Shown here: positions 34,856 through 44,506 of the stretch, in pieces
Layout: every line of letters begins with the position of its first letter
Numbering within the stretch: the stretch's first letter is position 1
Source: an uncultured Latescibacterota bacterium
GTDB lineage: Bacteria > Latescibacterota > UBA2968
Direction: 5' to 3'
Length of the DNA stretch: 64,000 nt
Assembly: GCA_951812755.1 (NCBI GenBank)
Contig: OX638329.1
Span: 419,339 to 483,338 of the forward strand
The notes under the pieces: generated by a model
Told to the model about the DNA's origin: nothing
Database searches by the model: none
Seen by the model: only the letters and a program-made list of their open reading frames with translations
Position numbers and translations under genes: made by a program

Positions 34856-36342
34856 GAGGTCTCCTCCAAATGGATGTGCGCCAGATGCATATCGGGGTTG
34901 CCGTGGGCAAAGTTGCCGTCGCAGGCCCTGAGGAGTTGGCGTGCGAGTTGATCGGCTTTGTCGGGATATTCGGCAGCGAGGTCATTTTCTTCGCGGTAGT
35001 CGTCCAGGATGTTGTAGAGTTGGAAGCTGTTGGTTTTGTTGATGTGGCGCAATTTCCAGCCGTCGGCTGTGGTGAGTGCAGGACCCAGGCGCGATGAAAA
35101 GACGACGGGTGCGTGGGGGCGTTGCTCTTTGCCCAAAAGGGTGAGTAAGAAGGATTCGCCGTCTTTCCAGTCGGGTGTTTCTTCGCCTGTGAGATCGGAT
35201 AACGTGGGCATAAAATCGTAATTGGCGATCATGTGATCGGTTGTGCCGGGAGAGATGCGACCGGGCCAGCGCGCGATGTAGGGAAGGCGGGTGCCGCCTT
35301 CCCAGCTCGTCCATTTGAGGCCGGCCATGCCGTCGTTGCCGTTGAAGATGTCACCGCTTTGTTCTGTTGTGTGCCGGGTGGTGATGTCGTCATAGCGGAT
35401 GCCGTCGAGGCTTTGTCTTTTGACGGTGCGGCCTTGTTGTGCGGCGTAGATTTCGTGGCCGTTGTCAGAGCTGAAGAAGACGATGGTGTTGTTGGCAATG
35501 CCGAGCGCGTCGAGTTCGTCGAGGATGATGCCAACGGTGTCGTCGAGGCGGAGGATCATAGATGCGTATTCTTTTTCAAAGCCGGTGAGTTCTGGCACGT
35601 CTTTTACACCCGGGTGAATTTCGGGAACGGAGATGGGTCCGTGGGGCAGTTGCGAGGGGTGGAAGAGGAAGAAGGGGTTGTGGCGATTTTTGCGGAGGAA
35701 ATCGACGATTTTGTCGTTGAAGAGGTCTTGGGAATAGGTGACTTTTCCAGTCATGTCGTGGCGGATGGCCGCGTTTTCCGGGGATTCTGAACCGGGATGG
35801 TTGCCACAGTCGGGGTGGGTGTTGCCGGATATTTCGACTATGTCGCCATTTTCAAAGAGGAATGGCGGATAGAAGCCGTGGCAGAGTTGATGGTCGTAGT
35901 AGCCGTAGTGGTAATCCCAGCCGTGCCGACGAATGCGTTCTGGTGTTGTGGCAAAGCCCCATTCGAGTTTGCCAATTTGTCCTGTGACATAGCCTGCGCG
36001 TTGCGCGATTTGTGCGAGGAAGACTTCGTCGGGGCGTTCTTGAAGGCCGGTGTTGTTGATGAGTTCGGCAATGTGTTCAAAGGTCATCGTGCCTTCGGCC
36101 ATGGGGCGGTAAAGACCGCCTCTGGTAAAGGTCCACCGGCCCGCGTGTGCGTCGTGATAGCCGGTCATGAGGCTGGCGCGCGCTGGCGCGCAAAAGATGC
36201 AGCCATAGGCGCGGGTGAATTGCAAGCCTTCGCGGGCGAGGCGGTCAATATTGGGGGTTTGAAAGTGTTTCTGGCCGTAGCAGGAGAGCATGCCGCGGCC
36301 GAGGTCGTCGCCGTAGATGTAGATGATGTTGGGTCTGGACAT
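34852..36342 (-). CDS. Type I sulfatase (third copy)
   Basis: The protein has 496 residues from ATG 36342, with AAAGGA upstream. The open frame continues to 36750, but that extension is low-complexity Pro/Ser/Thr sequence opposite the Gfo/Idh gene and is not sulfatase-like. It shows DD (12-13), formylglycine signature C51-APAR55, GKLEWG in place of the usual GKWH, and SSDNGHE. No signal peptide. It is coupled to the downstream PhyH gene (ATGA overlap) and lies 13 bp after the Gfo/Idh stop. Confidence 0.9.
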   Translation of the reverse strand: MSRPNIIYIYGDDLGRGMLSCYGQKHFQTPNIDRLAREGLQFTRAYGCIFCAPARASLMTGYHDAHAGRWTFTRGGLYRPMAEGTMTFEHIAELINNTGLQERPDEVFLAQIAQRAGYVTGQIGKLEWGFATTPERIRRHGWDYHYGYYDHQLCHGFYPPFLFENGDIVEISGNTHPDCGNHPGSESPENAAIRHDMTGKVTYSQDLFNDKIVDFLRKNRHNPFFLFHPSQLPHGPISVPEIHPGVKDVPELTGFEKEYASMILRLDDTVGIILDELDALGIANNTIVFFSSDNGHEIYAAQQGRTVKRQSLDGIRYDDITTRHTTEQSGDIFNGNDGMAGLKWTSWEGGTRLPYIARWPGRISPGTTDHMIANYDFMPTLSDLTGEETPDWKDGESFLLTLLGKEQRPHAPVVFSSRLGPALTTADGWKLRHINKTNSFQLYNILDDYREENDLAAEYPDKADQLARQLLRACDGNFAHGNPDMHLAHIHLEETS

Positions 36343-36355
36343 TGAAATTCCTTTG

Positions 36356-37408
36356 TTATAGCTCGGTGACATCGATGGCTTTGCGCTGTGTTGTGGCCTG
36401 GTGCGCGGCGTGGATGAGGCAGAGGTTGTGGCGGGCGTGTTCGGCGGTGATTGGAGGCGGTTTGCCTTCTGCGAGTGCTTTGAAGGTGGCGGCAAAATAG
36501 TTGGCGTGTCCAGCGCGGGACAGGGCGTCTGTGCTGAGGCCGTGGTCGAGGTCAACGGGTTGCCATTTGCGGTCGGCTTTGTCGAGATGGAGGAGTTCGC
36601 GTCCTCGCCCGACAATGCGGATGCCGTGTGTGCGGGTATAGACTTCGCATATATTGTGGTCGCCGCTGCCGGGCATGCCCCAGGATGTCGAGACGGTGGA
36701 GATTGCGCCGTTTTCGTGTTCAAAGAGGAGGAAGGCGACGTCATCGACATCGAAGTCGAAGAATTTGGTTTGTACGCGGGCTTCCACGTAGCGCACGGGT
36801 GAGCCGATCATGGTTTCGATGAGGTAAATTTCGTGGTAGGCGCTGTCGCCGATACAACCGCCGCCGGCTGCTCTGGATGCGCGCCAGACGCTGTTGGGGT
36901 CGGCCTGGTCTTCTGTTTTGCCAAAGAGGGAGAGGGCGCGGCCCGTTTGGGGTGTTTCCGTGTTTTCTCGGCGCAATAGTCTGAGTGCTTCTGCGGTGCC
37001 GGGCGTGTAGAGGAAGTTGTGTACAATGGTGTAGGGGACGTTGTGTTTTTTTACGGCGTCGAGGAGGCGGTCGGCTTCTTCGAGGGATGTTGCCATGGGT
37101 TTTTCCGAGATGATGGCGACGCCTGCTTGCGCGGCTTCGATGACGTGTTCGGCGTGCAGGTGATGGGGGGTGGCGATGATGACGGCGTCGAGTTCGGCGC
37201 GGGCGAGCATGTGGCGGTGGTCTTCGTAGCGTTGTTCTGATACGATGTCTGCTGCTGTGCCAACGCGGTTTCTGTTTTCGGGGATGGGATCGGCAATAGC
37301 CGATATGGTTGCGAGATGGGGTATGTCGAGCAGGCCATGTAGGTGGGATTTCTGGACTATGCCGCCGCAGCCGATCAGGCCCAGGCGGATGTTTTGTTTA
37401 CGAGGCAT
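36356..37408 (-). CDS. Gfo/Idh/MocA-family NAD(P)-dependent oxidoreductase
   Basis: The 350-residue protein has an N-terminal Rossmann fold with LGLIGCGGIVQKSH, the family EKPMA motif (~100, Lys for catalysis) and a C-terminal alpha/beta substrate domain with GGGCIGDSAYHEIYLIE. These enzymes oxidise sugar or inositol hydroxyls or similar groups. Its start overlaps the FAD-oxidoreductase gene by 11 bp and it sits directly before a sulfatase, which supports a sugar-acid or desulfated-sugar substrate. Confidence 0.88.
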   Translation of the reverse strand: MPRKQNIRLGLIGCGGIVQKSHLHGLLDIPHLATISAIADPIPENRNRVGTAADIVSEQRYEDHRHMLARAELDAVIIATPHHLHAEHVIEAAQAGVAIISEKPMATSLEEADRLLDAVKKHNVPYTIVHNFLYTPGTAEALRLLRRENTETPQTGRALSLFGKTEDQADPNSVWRASRAAGGGCIGDSAYHEIYLIETMIGSPVRYVEARVQTKFFDFDVDDVAFLLFEHENGAISTVSTSWGMPGSGDHNICEVYTRTHGIRIVGRGRELLHLDKADRKWQPVDLDHGLSTDALSRAGHANYFAATFKALAEGKPPPITAEHARHNLCLIHAAHQATTQRKAIDVTEL

Positions 37409-38486
37409 TGCGATGGTTCCTTTCCGCGATTTTTTGCGCGATGTATTCCGCGTCGCGTCCCACGCCGCGCAGGAGGTGTGATCCGACTGTGTGTTGAAAT
37501 TTCAAGCCGACGAAAAATAGGCCGGGGATACATACACCGCGTTTGTGAATGGGTCCGTTTTTGTCAAATGCGGATTTGGGATTGTGTGCGCGGATAAATT
37601 TGTGGTCGGGTCTAAAGCCGGTACACCATAAGACGGTCAGGTTTTCTATGCTGACAATTTTGCCGTCGGCGCAGATGATTCCGCAATGGTCGGCGTCTAT
37701 TACGCGACCGACCCGTTGTACGCCGTAGTGTTTTGAAAGCCAGCGCGGTGATGGCGCCATGGCGGGGTCGCCTCCCTGCCATTGGTGCATAATACGCTGC
37801 CCGATCAGCGTTTGTCGCTGGATTTCAAATACTGGGAGCATGCGCGAGAATACGCCGATGGGGATGCCCAGAATAGACCAGGGGACGACGCCGTTGTCGC
37901 TGAGTGCAAATGAGAGGTTTTCAAATTGACGCGATTGTGCCAGGTCCAGGCAGATTTGGACGCCACTGCTGCCGCTGCCTACGATGAGGACATTTGCGGT
38001 TGTGATCTGGTCGGGGTTTCGATAGGTGGATGAGTGTAGCTGGATGGTTGATTGCGGCAGTTTTTTGGCGGTGTCTGGTACAAAGGGCTGGGCTGCATGT
38101 CCGGTGCAGATGGCGACGTTGGTTGTTTGATAGGTTTTGGTGTCTGTCTGTACGTGCCAGATATTTTCTCTTTCGGCGACTTGCGTGACGGTGACGCCTT
38201 CTTTTAATGGTGGATTGACCATCTCGCGATATGCCTGGAAATAGTCGAGTGCTTCTTGGCGCGTGGCGGTGTCGTACCAGGCTTTGTGCGGTGCAAATGG
38301 TTTTTGCATGCCGGGCAATGTGTTCATCCAATTGGCTGTGTTCATCCGGAAGCTGTCCCAGCAGTTGTGCCACGCGGAGAACGCCCGGTCGCGCTCCAAT
38401 ACGAGGTGTTCAATCCCGCGTTGTTGCAAGTAATAACTCAGTGTTATGCCGGCTTGTCCACCGCCTATAACGATGGTGTTTATCAT
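37398..38486 (-). CDS. FAD/NAD(P)-dependent oxidoreductase (flavin monooxygenase-like)
   Basis: The 362-residue protein has two dinucleotide folds: IVIGGGQAGITLSYYLQ for FAD at the N-terminus and VLIVGSGSSGVQICLDLA for NAD(P)H in the middle, plus the late ATG-like WCTGFRPDHKFI motif. This is the layout of YhiN/CzcO-type flavoprotein monooxygenases. It could oxygenate or shuttle electrons to an aromatic or amine substrate. It is the first gene of the minus-strand catabolic operon. It shares a 150-bp divergent promoter region with the TPP enzyme at 38637. Confidence 0.85.
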   Translation of the reverse strand: MINTIVIGGGQAGITLSYYLQQRGIEHLVLERDRAFSAWHNCWDSFRMNTANWMNTLPGMQKPFAPHKAWYDTATRQEALDYFQAYREMVNPPLKEGVTVTQVAERENIWHVQTDTKTYQTTNVAICTGHAAQPFVPDTAKKLPQSTIQLHSSTYRNPDQITTANVLIVGSGSSGVQICLDLAQSRQFENLSFALSDNGVVPWSILGIPIGVFSRMLPVFEIQRQTLIGQRIMHQWQGGDPAMAPSPRWLSKHYGVQRVGRVIDADHCGIICADGKIVSIENLTVLWCTGFRPDHKFIRAHNPKSAFDKNGPIHKRGVCIPGLFFVGLKFQHTVGSHLLRGVGRDAEYIAQKIAERNHRNAS

Positions 38487-38636
38487 ACACGCTTCCTCTT
38501 AGATTACAATTTTGTGCTTCAAAATAGCGCGTTGTCAGAGGTTTTGCAAGCCCGTTAAAATTGGTCTGACGATGGGGGATTTTGGTTGTATATTGACGGG
38601 GTGTGTTTTTATAGCTTGGATTGAAAGGATGAGATT

Positions 38637-40196
38637 ATGCTGATGACTGGCGGTCAGGCTGTGGTTGAGACGTTGGATGCATGGGGGGTGGATGTGGTAT
38701 TTGGGATTCCGGGGGTTCACACGCTGGCGCTGTATGATGCGCTTTACGAGCATCCGCGCATTCGACATGTGACGACGCGGCACGAGCAGGGGGCGGGGTT
38801 TATGGCTGATGGGTATGCGCGGGCTTCTGGGCGCGTGGGTGTGGCGTTGACGACGACGGGACCGGCGGCGGTGAATGCGTTGACGCCGATTGGGGAAGCG
38901 CAGGCCGAGTCATCGCCCGTGTTGTTGATATGCAGTGGTCCGACGGATGAAACTAATGGCACAGATGCGGGTGTGTTGCACGATATGCGCGATCAGTTTG
39001 GGACGTTGTTTTCGGTGACGGGGCGCGGGCAGCGGGTGTCGCGTGTGGAGGAGATCCCGGATGCGCTATCAGAGGGTTTTGAGGCGATGAAATACGGGCG
39101 TCCCCGACCGTATATTTTTGAAGTTCCGCTGGATGTTTTTAAGGAAGAAGCGGAGGTAAAGATTGACGAACCCGCGCACCGCCCACCGCGTAAGCCTGAG
39201 GAGGTTGCGCTCGATGTAGCAGCGGAGATGATTCAGTCTGCGCGTAAGCCGGTGTTGATCGCGGGTGGGGGGACGCAAGATGCGAGCGATGATGTGATCC
39301 GGTTGGCAGAGAAACTCGGCTTGCCGGTGGCTGTTACTGCGAATGGGCAGGGGGCTGTTCCGGCGGATCACCCTTTGTTGGTGCGCGGTGAGGCGATGAA
39401 CAAATGTTTGAACGAGGCGGATGTGGTGCTCGCTGTGGGTACGCGTTTGGGTTTTCGGTTTGAGCAGATGTGGAAGGGTTCACCGGAGAAGCTCATTCAT
39501 CTGGATATCGATCCGGGGGTGATCGGGCGGTCGTTTGAGCCAGATGTTGCGCTGGTTGGCGATGCTGGCGCAGGGTTGAGGGGATTGTACGCGCGGTTGG
39601 ATGGGATAAAGACCACGTGGCATGGTAATAATTCTGTGTCGCAGGCGCCCGGTCAGTGGGAGGAGAAACCTTTTCCAGAGTTGCTGGGGATTTTGCGGAA
39701 TGTTCTGGATCGAGATGCAGTGGTTGTGAACGATATGACGATGATTAGCTATCAGGCGCGTCGCCATTTTCCGGTTTATCAGCCGCGCACGTTTTTGTCG
39801 CCAACGGTTTATGGAACGCTGGGGTTTTCCATGCCAGCGGCTGTGGGTGCCAAGATCGCGTGTCCAGATAAGCAGGTGGTGTCGCTGTGTGGCGATGGCG
39901 GGTTTATGTACACGGCGACAGAGCTTTCTACTGCGGTTCAGCAGGGGATATCACTGCCGGTTGTTTTGTGCAATGACAATACTTATGACGCGATCAAACG
40001 GGCGCAGGATCGGGAATGTGATGGGCGGAATATTGCCGTGGAGTTGGCAAATCCCGATTTTGTGATGTTTGCACAGAGTTTTGGGATGCAGAGCATTCGC
40101 GTGACCAATGGGCAAGCGTTTGGCGAGGCGCTCGAAGAGGCGTTGCGGGCCGAGGGTCCGACGCTGATTGAGGTTTTTTTGCCGGAGTATTCATGA
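38637..40196 (+). CDS. Thiamine-diphosphate enzyme (acetolactate synthase-like, second copy)
   Basis: The 519-residue protein has activating glutamate E50 in TRHEQGAGF, a central nucleotide-like domain, and the PP-domain motif GDGGFMYTATELSTAVQ with ND following. It differs from the enzyme at 1729 (YGMIRWK is absent; DNTYDAIKRAQ instead), so the substrates probably differ. It could be a benzoylformate-decarboxylase- or sulfopyruvate-type carboligase/decarboxylase. The start ATGCTGATG lies behind AAAGGATGAG; the first or third codon could initiate. Confidence 0.85.
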   Translation: MLMTGGQAVVETLDAWGVDVVFGIPGVHTLALYDALYEHPRIRHVTTRHEQGAGFMADGYARASGRVGVALTTTGPAAVNALTPIGEAQAESSPVLLICSGPTDETNGTDAGVLHDMRDQFGTLFSVTGRGQRVSRVEEIPDALSEGFEAMKYGRPRPYIFEVPLDVFKEEAEVKIDEPAHRPPRKPEEVALDVAAEMIQSARKPVLIAGGGTQDASDDVIRLAEKLGLPVAVTANGQGAVPADHPLLVRGEAMNKCLNEADVVLAVGTRLGFRFEQMWKGSPEKLIHLDIDPGVIGRSFEPDVALVGDAGAGLRGLYARLDGIKTTWHGNNSVSQAPGQWEEKPFPELLGILRNVLDRDAVVVNDMTMISYQARRHFPVYQPRTFLSPTVYGTLGFSMPAAVGAKIACPDKQVVSLCGDGGFMYTATELSTAVQQGISLPVVLCNDNTYDAIKRAQDRECDGRNIAVELANPDFVMFAQSFGMQSIRVTNGQAFGEALEEALRAEGPTLIEVFLPEYS

Positions 40197-40252
40197 GAAG
40201 TGCATCCTTATAAGTGGTAGGTAAAGATAGGACACAGGTGCAGGAGGTTTTT

Positions 40253-41971
40253 ATGGCAACAAAGCGCAAAAAGAGACGGCACAGAGGGGCTGCTGGTAAG
40301 GCGAATGCGGATTTGACGGCGCATATTCGGTCGCTGGGGTTGACGAGTGTGGGGCAATATCAGGCGTGGTGTCGGGACCATGGATTTAATGGGGCGCTGA
40401 ATAAGAGTTGGCATGAGCGGCGGCACGAGCGCAAGGTTGCAGACCGGGCGATTGATGAGGAATTGGCCGAGCAGGAATTTATGCGCCATATCAGTGCGTT
40501 GGGGTTAAAGACGGTTGCGGATTATACTGCATGGTGTAGCGCGCACGGGTTGAGTACAGGGACGCATAAGAGTGTTGCTCAGCGCAAGAAAGAGTGCGAT
40601 TTGGCCGAGCGGATAAAGAGCGATGCGGTTTTGGCGAAGATGAAAAATCACACGCGGCGGCCACAGGAGACGATTCGGGCGATTTATGAGGGCAAGTTGT
40701 CGGAGGCGGAGTTGAATCGCCCGCATTTGCAAAAGATCCAGCGGGCTTTTGATGGGCTGGGGAGAGATCGCAAAGGGCGGCGCGCGCTGTTGCAGTTGTT
40801 GCTTCATGTGGAAAAACGGGGCGATTTTTTTGACGTCAAGCCCGCGGTTGTGCGCCTGGGACCTTCTGATGGCAATACATTTATCGAGGGTTTGGGCGCG
40901 CTGGCACATTGGCACAAGCGGTGGTTGCGCGATCCGGGAGAGTGGCGGCCAGGTTCGCACAATGGGCGCAAGCAGTTTGGTTCGCTTGCGCGACATTTGC
41001 TCGCGAAGTACGATGTGCCCGCGTTTATGGATATCGCGTGGTTTCTGGGCGAGGAAGACGAGGCGCGGCAGCAGCAGGGATGGTTTGTGCATGTGGGAAC
41101 GGGCGGGAATATCCGCAAGGCGGATGTTCCGCTGACGCTGACGAAAAAGATGGCGCATTTGTTTTTGGAGTCGCCGCACGATTACACGATTTACGAGGCG
41201 TTTCGGCGGGGTCAAATTCTGGGGCTTGGTGGGGAAGAACCGCTGGTGCGCGCGGTGAATAGTACGCGGTTGGGATCGTCCTTTGAATGCGAAGATTTCT
41301 GGCATAAGGTGGTGCATTTTTTTGTGAATAATCCAATGCTCGATCCCGATGAGGTGGGACCGATTGTGGATTATATTCACAATCAGAAGTACGTGCCTCG
41401 AGAGGAGATGGTTGGTGGCGAGGTTGTGCAACTGCCTCCCGAGCAGCCGAATTTTTCGATTAAGGGACGCAGTATGGTCAAGTTACTTCGGCAGGTTGAG
41501 TTTTGGCACCGGCAGTTGGCGAGGCAGAATCGCTTGCCCGCAAAGGTGTGGGCTCCTTCGGGATTAAATGAGCTGGATTGGACAGCGACGGATAATTATG
41601 GGAATGAAAAGGAGCGGTGGACGATTACGGAGTTGCTGTCGGTCAAAGAGTTGTCCCTCGAGGGACGCAAGATGCATCACTGCGTGGGGTCTTATGCGAA
41701 TAATTGCAAGACTGGGAGGTCATCGATCTGGACGATGCAGGTTACGACGCCGGAGGATGAGACGCATCGGGTGATGACGATTGCGGTGAAAAATGGCAGC
41801 CGAAGCATTACGCAGGCGCGCGGGAAGTGCAATGCGCGACCCAATGGCAGAACGCCCAGTGGCAAGCGTCGGGATTTTAGCAAGGCGTATGAACGCCATT
41901 TGCGGAAGTCGCGCCATGTGTTGTATTTGTGGCGGGAGCAAGAGGGGTTGTCTATGTCGCATGGTGTGTGA
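40253..41971 (+). CDS. PcfJ-domain protein
   Basis: The protein has 572 residues from ATG 40253 behind AGGAGG (an earlier in-frame codon at 40214 is poorer). The N-terminus is Lys/Arg-rich and contains two copies of an unknown ~45-residue unit: RSLGLTSVGQYQAWCRDHGF and SALGLKTVADYTAWCSAHG. Near ~468-500 lies the PcfJ signature LEGRKMHHCVGSYANNCKTG with SSIWTM after it. PcfJ-like proteins occur on conjugative plasmids and in genome islands; their activity is not known. It is convergent with the ABC permease gene at 41976, 4 bp apart. The duplicated Trp/Cys unit may bind nucleic acid, which is only a guess. Confidence 0.75.
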   Translation: MATKRKKRRHRGAAGKANADLTAHIRSLGLTSVGQYQAWCRDHGFNGALNKSWHERRHERKVADRAIDEELAEQEFMRHISALGLKTVADYTAWCSAHGLSTGTHKSVAQRKKECDLAERIKSDAVLAKMKNHTRRPQETIRAIYEGKLSEAELNRPHLQKIQRAFDGLGRDRKGRRALLQLLLHVEKRGDFFDVKPAVVRLGPSDGNTFIEGLGALAHWHKRWLRDPGEWRPGSHNGRKQFGSLARHLLAKYDVPAFMDIAWFLGEEDEARQQQGWFVHVGTGGNIRKADVPLTLTKKMAHLFLESPHDYTIYEAFRRGQILGLGGEEPLVRAVNSTRLGSSFECEDFWHKVVHFFVNNPMLDPDEVGPIVDYIHNQKYVPREEMVGGEVVQLPPEQPNFSIKGRSMVKLLRQVEFWHRQLARQNRLPAKVWAPSGLNELDWTATDNYGNEKERWTITELLSVKELSLEGRKMHHCVGSYANNCKTGRSSIWTMQVTTPEDETHRVMTIAVKNGSRSITQARGKCNARPNGRTPSGKRRDFSKAYERHLRKSRHVLYLWREQEGLSMSHGV

Positions 41972-41975
41972 GCGA

Positions 41976-44378
41976 TCATTCATACCGCAACGCTGTGACT
42001 GGGTCGGTCAGGGCTGCGCGAATCGCCTGAGTGCTCACGGTTATGATCGCGATTGCCATTGTTAGCAATCCGCTCAACACAAAAATTAGTACACCCAGAT
42101 CTATGCGATACGCAAACCCCGCTAACCATTCATTCATGACCCAGTAGGCCAGCGGAAATGCGATTAGATTGGCCAGCAATACCAGTATCACTACTTCCCG
42201 CGAGAGCAAACGCACAATATTGGGTACGGATGCGCCCAGTGTTTTGCGGATGCCAATTTCTTTGGTGCGCTGCTCTGCTGTAAATGCCGCCAGGCCAAAC
42301 AGGCCCAGGCACGCGATTATAATCGCCAGCCCGGCAAATACGGTTATAAGTGTTCCTATCCGTTGTTCAGCCAGATAAGAACTTGCCAGGTTTTCGTCTA
42401 AAAAGCGATACTCAAACGGCTTTTCGGGAATATATTTTCGCCATATTTCACCGATATATTTAAGTGTCTCTTCAATATCCGTACCGCGAATTTTTAGTGA
42501 TAGCACATTGAACTTGGGTTGCCACATGGCAATCGCCACGGGGCGGATGACTTCGTGTAGCGACCGGTTGTGAAAATCTTTCACAACGCCGATCACGACG
42601 CCTTTCTCTCGATTGTGCGCAGCCCATCCAAATTCCTTTCCAAGCGGCTCGGTCCACCCCAATCGCTTCACGGCAGTTTCGTTCAGGATAAATGCCTGAG
42701 ACGTATCTGTTGTCACTGATAGTGAAAAATTGCGACCCGCTGTGAGTTCCAGATTATAGGTGTCCAAAAAGGCTTCATCCACCCCCATAACGCGCATCCG
42801 CCAGTCTTCCCCTCCCTTGCCCTCGGGAAATACCCGATCCAGCTGTCCCCCATATCCCATCGTAGAATGCCCTGCCGATGCTTTCAAAATATTTGGGTGC
42901 TTCAAAAATTCATTTTTGATATTCAAATAATTGTCCGTCAATCGTCGGTCTGTAGAAAATAGATAGGTCATGACCATGAGATCTTTGTCAAATCCCAGAT
43001 TCTTATTTTGCACGTAATTCAATTGCTGATACACCGTGTATGTGCCCGCGATTAAAAATGTTGAGATCGCAAATTGAAATACCACGAGGATCTGTCGCAG
43101 TCGGCCGCTTCTGACACTCGAAACAAGCGTGCCTTTCAGTACTGTTACGGGCCGAAAACTGGACAGAAATAGCGCGGGATATCCTCCGGAGAGCAGGCTT
43201 ACCAGTACGGTTAAAACAAATAGTCCGACAATCGCATACCACAGGGTCTGTCCTTCAAGCGCGATTGTTTTTTGGGCAAAGTTATTCAGGAGGGGTAGTG
43301 AAAATTTTACAATAATTAGCGACAATAGCCCGGCCAGCAGTGCGGTTAAAAATGTCTCTCCCAAAAATTGTCGAATCAATTGGGCGCGATAGGCTCCCAC
43401 TACTTTCCGCAATCCGACTTCGCGTGCCCGTCGCGCAGAGCGCGCTGTTGATAGGTTCATAAAATTGATGCACGCAATCAGTAAAATGAAAAGTCCGATG
43501 ATTGCAAACAGGTACACATACGTGATGTCGCTATAATATGAAATGCCGTAATCCACCCTGGAATACAGATAGATTCGCTCGAAAGGCTGCAAAAAATAGG
43601 TGCTCTTTTTGACGATCTCATCGCCCATGTATTGCGCCATAAATTCAGGCAATTTTGCTTCGAGAGCTTTAACATCTGCGCCTTCTCGCAATAAGATGTA
43701 ATTGTGTGCCGGTCGCCAGGTTGAATCCACCGCCCAGTTTTCAAATACGTTCCGCGTCCAATAGGTGTTCACGGTTGCACATACAATGTCAAATTGCATG
43801 GTTGATTGCCGAGGCGTGTTTTTTAGTACCCCGGTAATCGTATATACCCCACCCATATACCGATCATCGACTGTAAGCACTTTGCCTATTGGGTCGTCAT
43901 TCCCAAAAAATCGCTGTGCGGTTGCCTCTGTCACCAGGATGGAAAGCGGCTCTTTGAGAACGGTCGCGCGATCTCCTATCGCCAGTTCAAAATCGAAGAC
44001 TTCCAAAAAATCGGGATCTGTCAGACAGAATCGCTGATTGAATTTGCGGTCTTTATACGTGGTCCAGATATAGCCCCAAGACAGATATCGCACGACGGTT
44101 TCGATTTCTGAATAATCTTTTTTGAGCGCGGGTCCCGCTGCGCCCGATGTGCCAAAACCCATGTCGCGGGTGCCGTCATCGTTGCGCATCTCGCGGATCA
44201 ATTTGTAGATCCGATCGCTCTTTGTGTGAAATCGATTGACGCGAAATTCATCGTGAATAAATAATCCGATGAGGACACAACACGCCACGCCCACCGATAA
44301 TCCCAGTACATTGATCAGCGAGTATCCTTTGTGACGCATCAAATTGCGCAGGGCGATTTTCAGATAGTTTTGGAGCAT
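41976..44378 (-). CDS. MacB/FtsX-type ABC transporter permease
   Basis: The 800-residue protein has TM1 (LINVLGLSVGVACCVLIGLFI), then a large periplasmic MacB-PCD domain, then FtsX core helices, a second periplasmic domain, and a C-terminal FtsX core. The last core has the EIGIRKTLGASVPNIVRLLS coupling helix and ends ALTDPVTALRYE. This is the duplicated two-FtsX layout of many anaerobe and Bacteroidetes-type permeases. It moves no substrate by itself but couples ATP hydrolysis to export or mechanical force. It is the last gene of the cluster, behind the ATPase remnant and the HD gene. Confidence 0.9.
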   Translation of the reverse strand: MLQNYLKIALRNLMRHKGYSLINVLGLSVGVACCVLIGLFIHDEFRVNRFHTKSDRIYKLIREMRNDDGTRDMGFGTSGAAGPALKKDYSEIETVVRYLSWGYIWTTYKDRKFNQRFCLTDPDFLEVFDFELAIGDRATVLKEPLSILVTEATAQRFFGNDDPIGKVLTVDDRYMGGVYTITGVLKNTPRQSTMQFDIVCATVNTYWTRNVFENWAVDSTWRPAHNYILLREGADVKALEAKLPEFMAQYMGDEIVKKSTYFLQPFERIYLYSRVDYGISYYSDITYVYLFAIIGLFILLIACINFMNLSTARSARRAREVGLRKVVGAYRAQLIRQFLGETFLTALLAGLLSLIIVKFSLPLLNNFAQKTIALEGQTLWYAIVGLFVLTVLVSLLSGGYPALFLSSFRPVTVLKGTLVSSVRSGRLRQILVVFQFAISTFLIAGTYTVYQQLNYVQNKNLGFDKDLMVMTYLFSTDRRLTDNYLNIKNEFLKHPNILKASAGHSTMGYGGQLDRVFPEGKGGEDWRMRVMGVDEAFLDTYNLELTAGRNFSLSVTTDTSQAFILNETAVKRLGWTEPLGKEFGWAAHNREKGVVIGVVKDFHNRSLHEVIRPVAIAMWQPKFNVLSLKIRGTDIEETLKYIGEIWRKYIPEKPFEYRFLDENLASSYLAEQRIGTLITVFAGLAIIIACLGLFGLAAFTAEQRTKEIGIRKTLGASVPNIVRLLSREVVILVLLANLIAFPLAYWVMNEWLAGFAYRIDLGVLIFVLSGLLTMAIAIITVSTQAIRAALTDPVTALRYE

Positions 44379-44399
44379 GATTTTTTTTACAGAATGGGG

Positions 44400-44487
44400 T
44401 TATAGTTGTTCATCCCGGTCCAACCATCCGTCCGATAGATGTACGATGCGGTCTCCGTAAGCGGCGTTTTTCTCTGAGTGCGTGCGT
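44400..44487 (-). pseudogene. Remnant of an ABC ATPase gene 3' end
   Basis: On the minus strand it encodes THSEKNAAYGDRIVHLSDGW and then LDRDEQL-stop. It is nearly identical in DNA to the end of the intact ATPase gene at 45157. No upstream ATPase sequence remains; the HD gene begins beyond it. The remnant shows that an ATPase gene once stood directly before the permease at 44378, or that a tandem copy was mostly deleted. Confidence 0.8.
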
Positions 44488-44506
44488 GCTTTGGTCGGGC
44501 AACCAG

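Noticed and set aside
34852-36750. Extending the third sulfatase to the first possible start at 36750
   Set aside because: The extra ~136 residues are Pro/Ser/Thr low complexity opposite the Gfo/Idh gene; ATG 36342 has a ribosome site and begins the family sequence.
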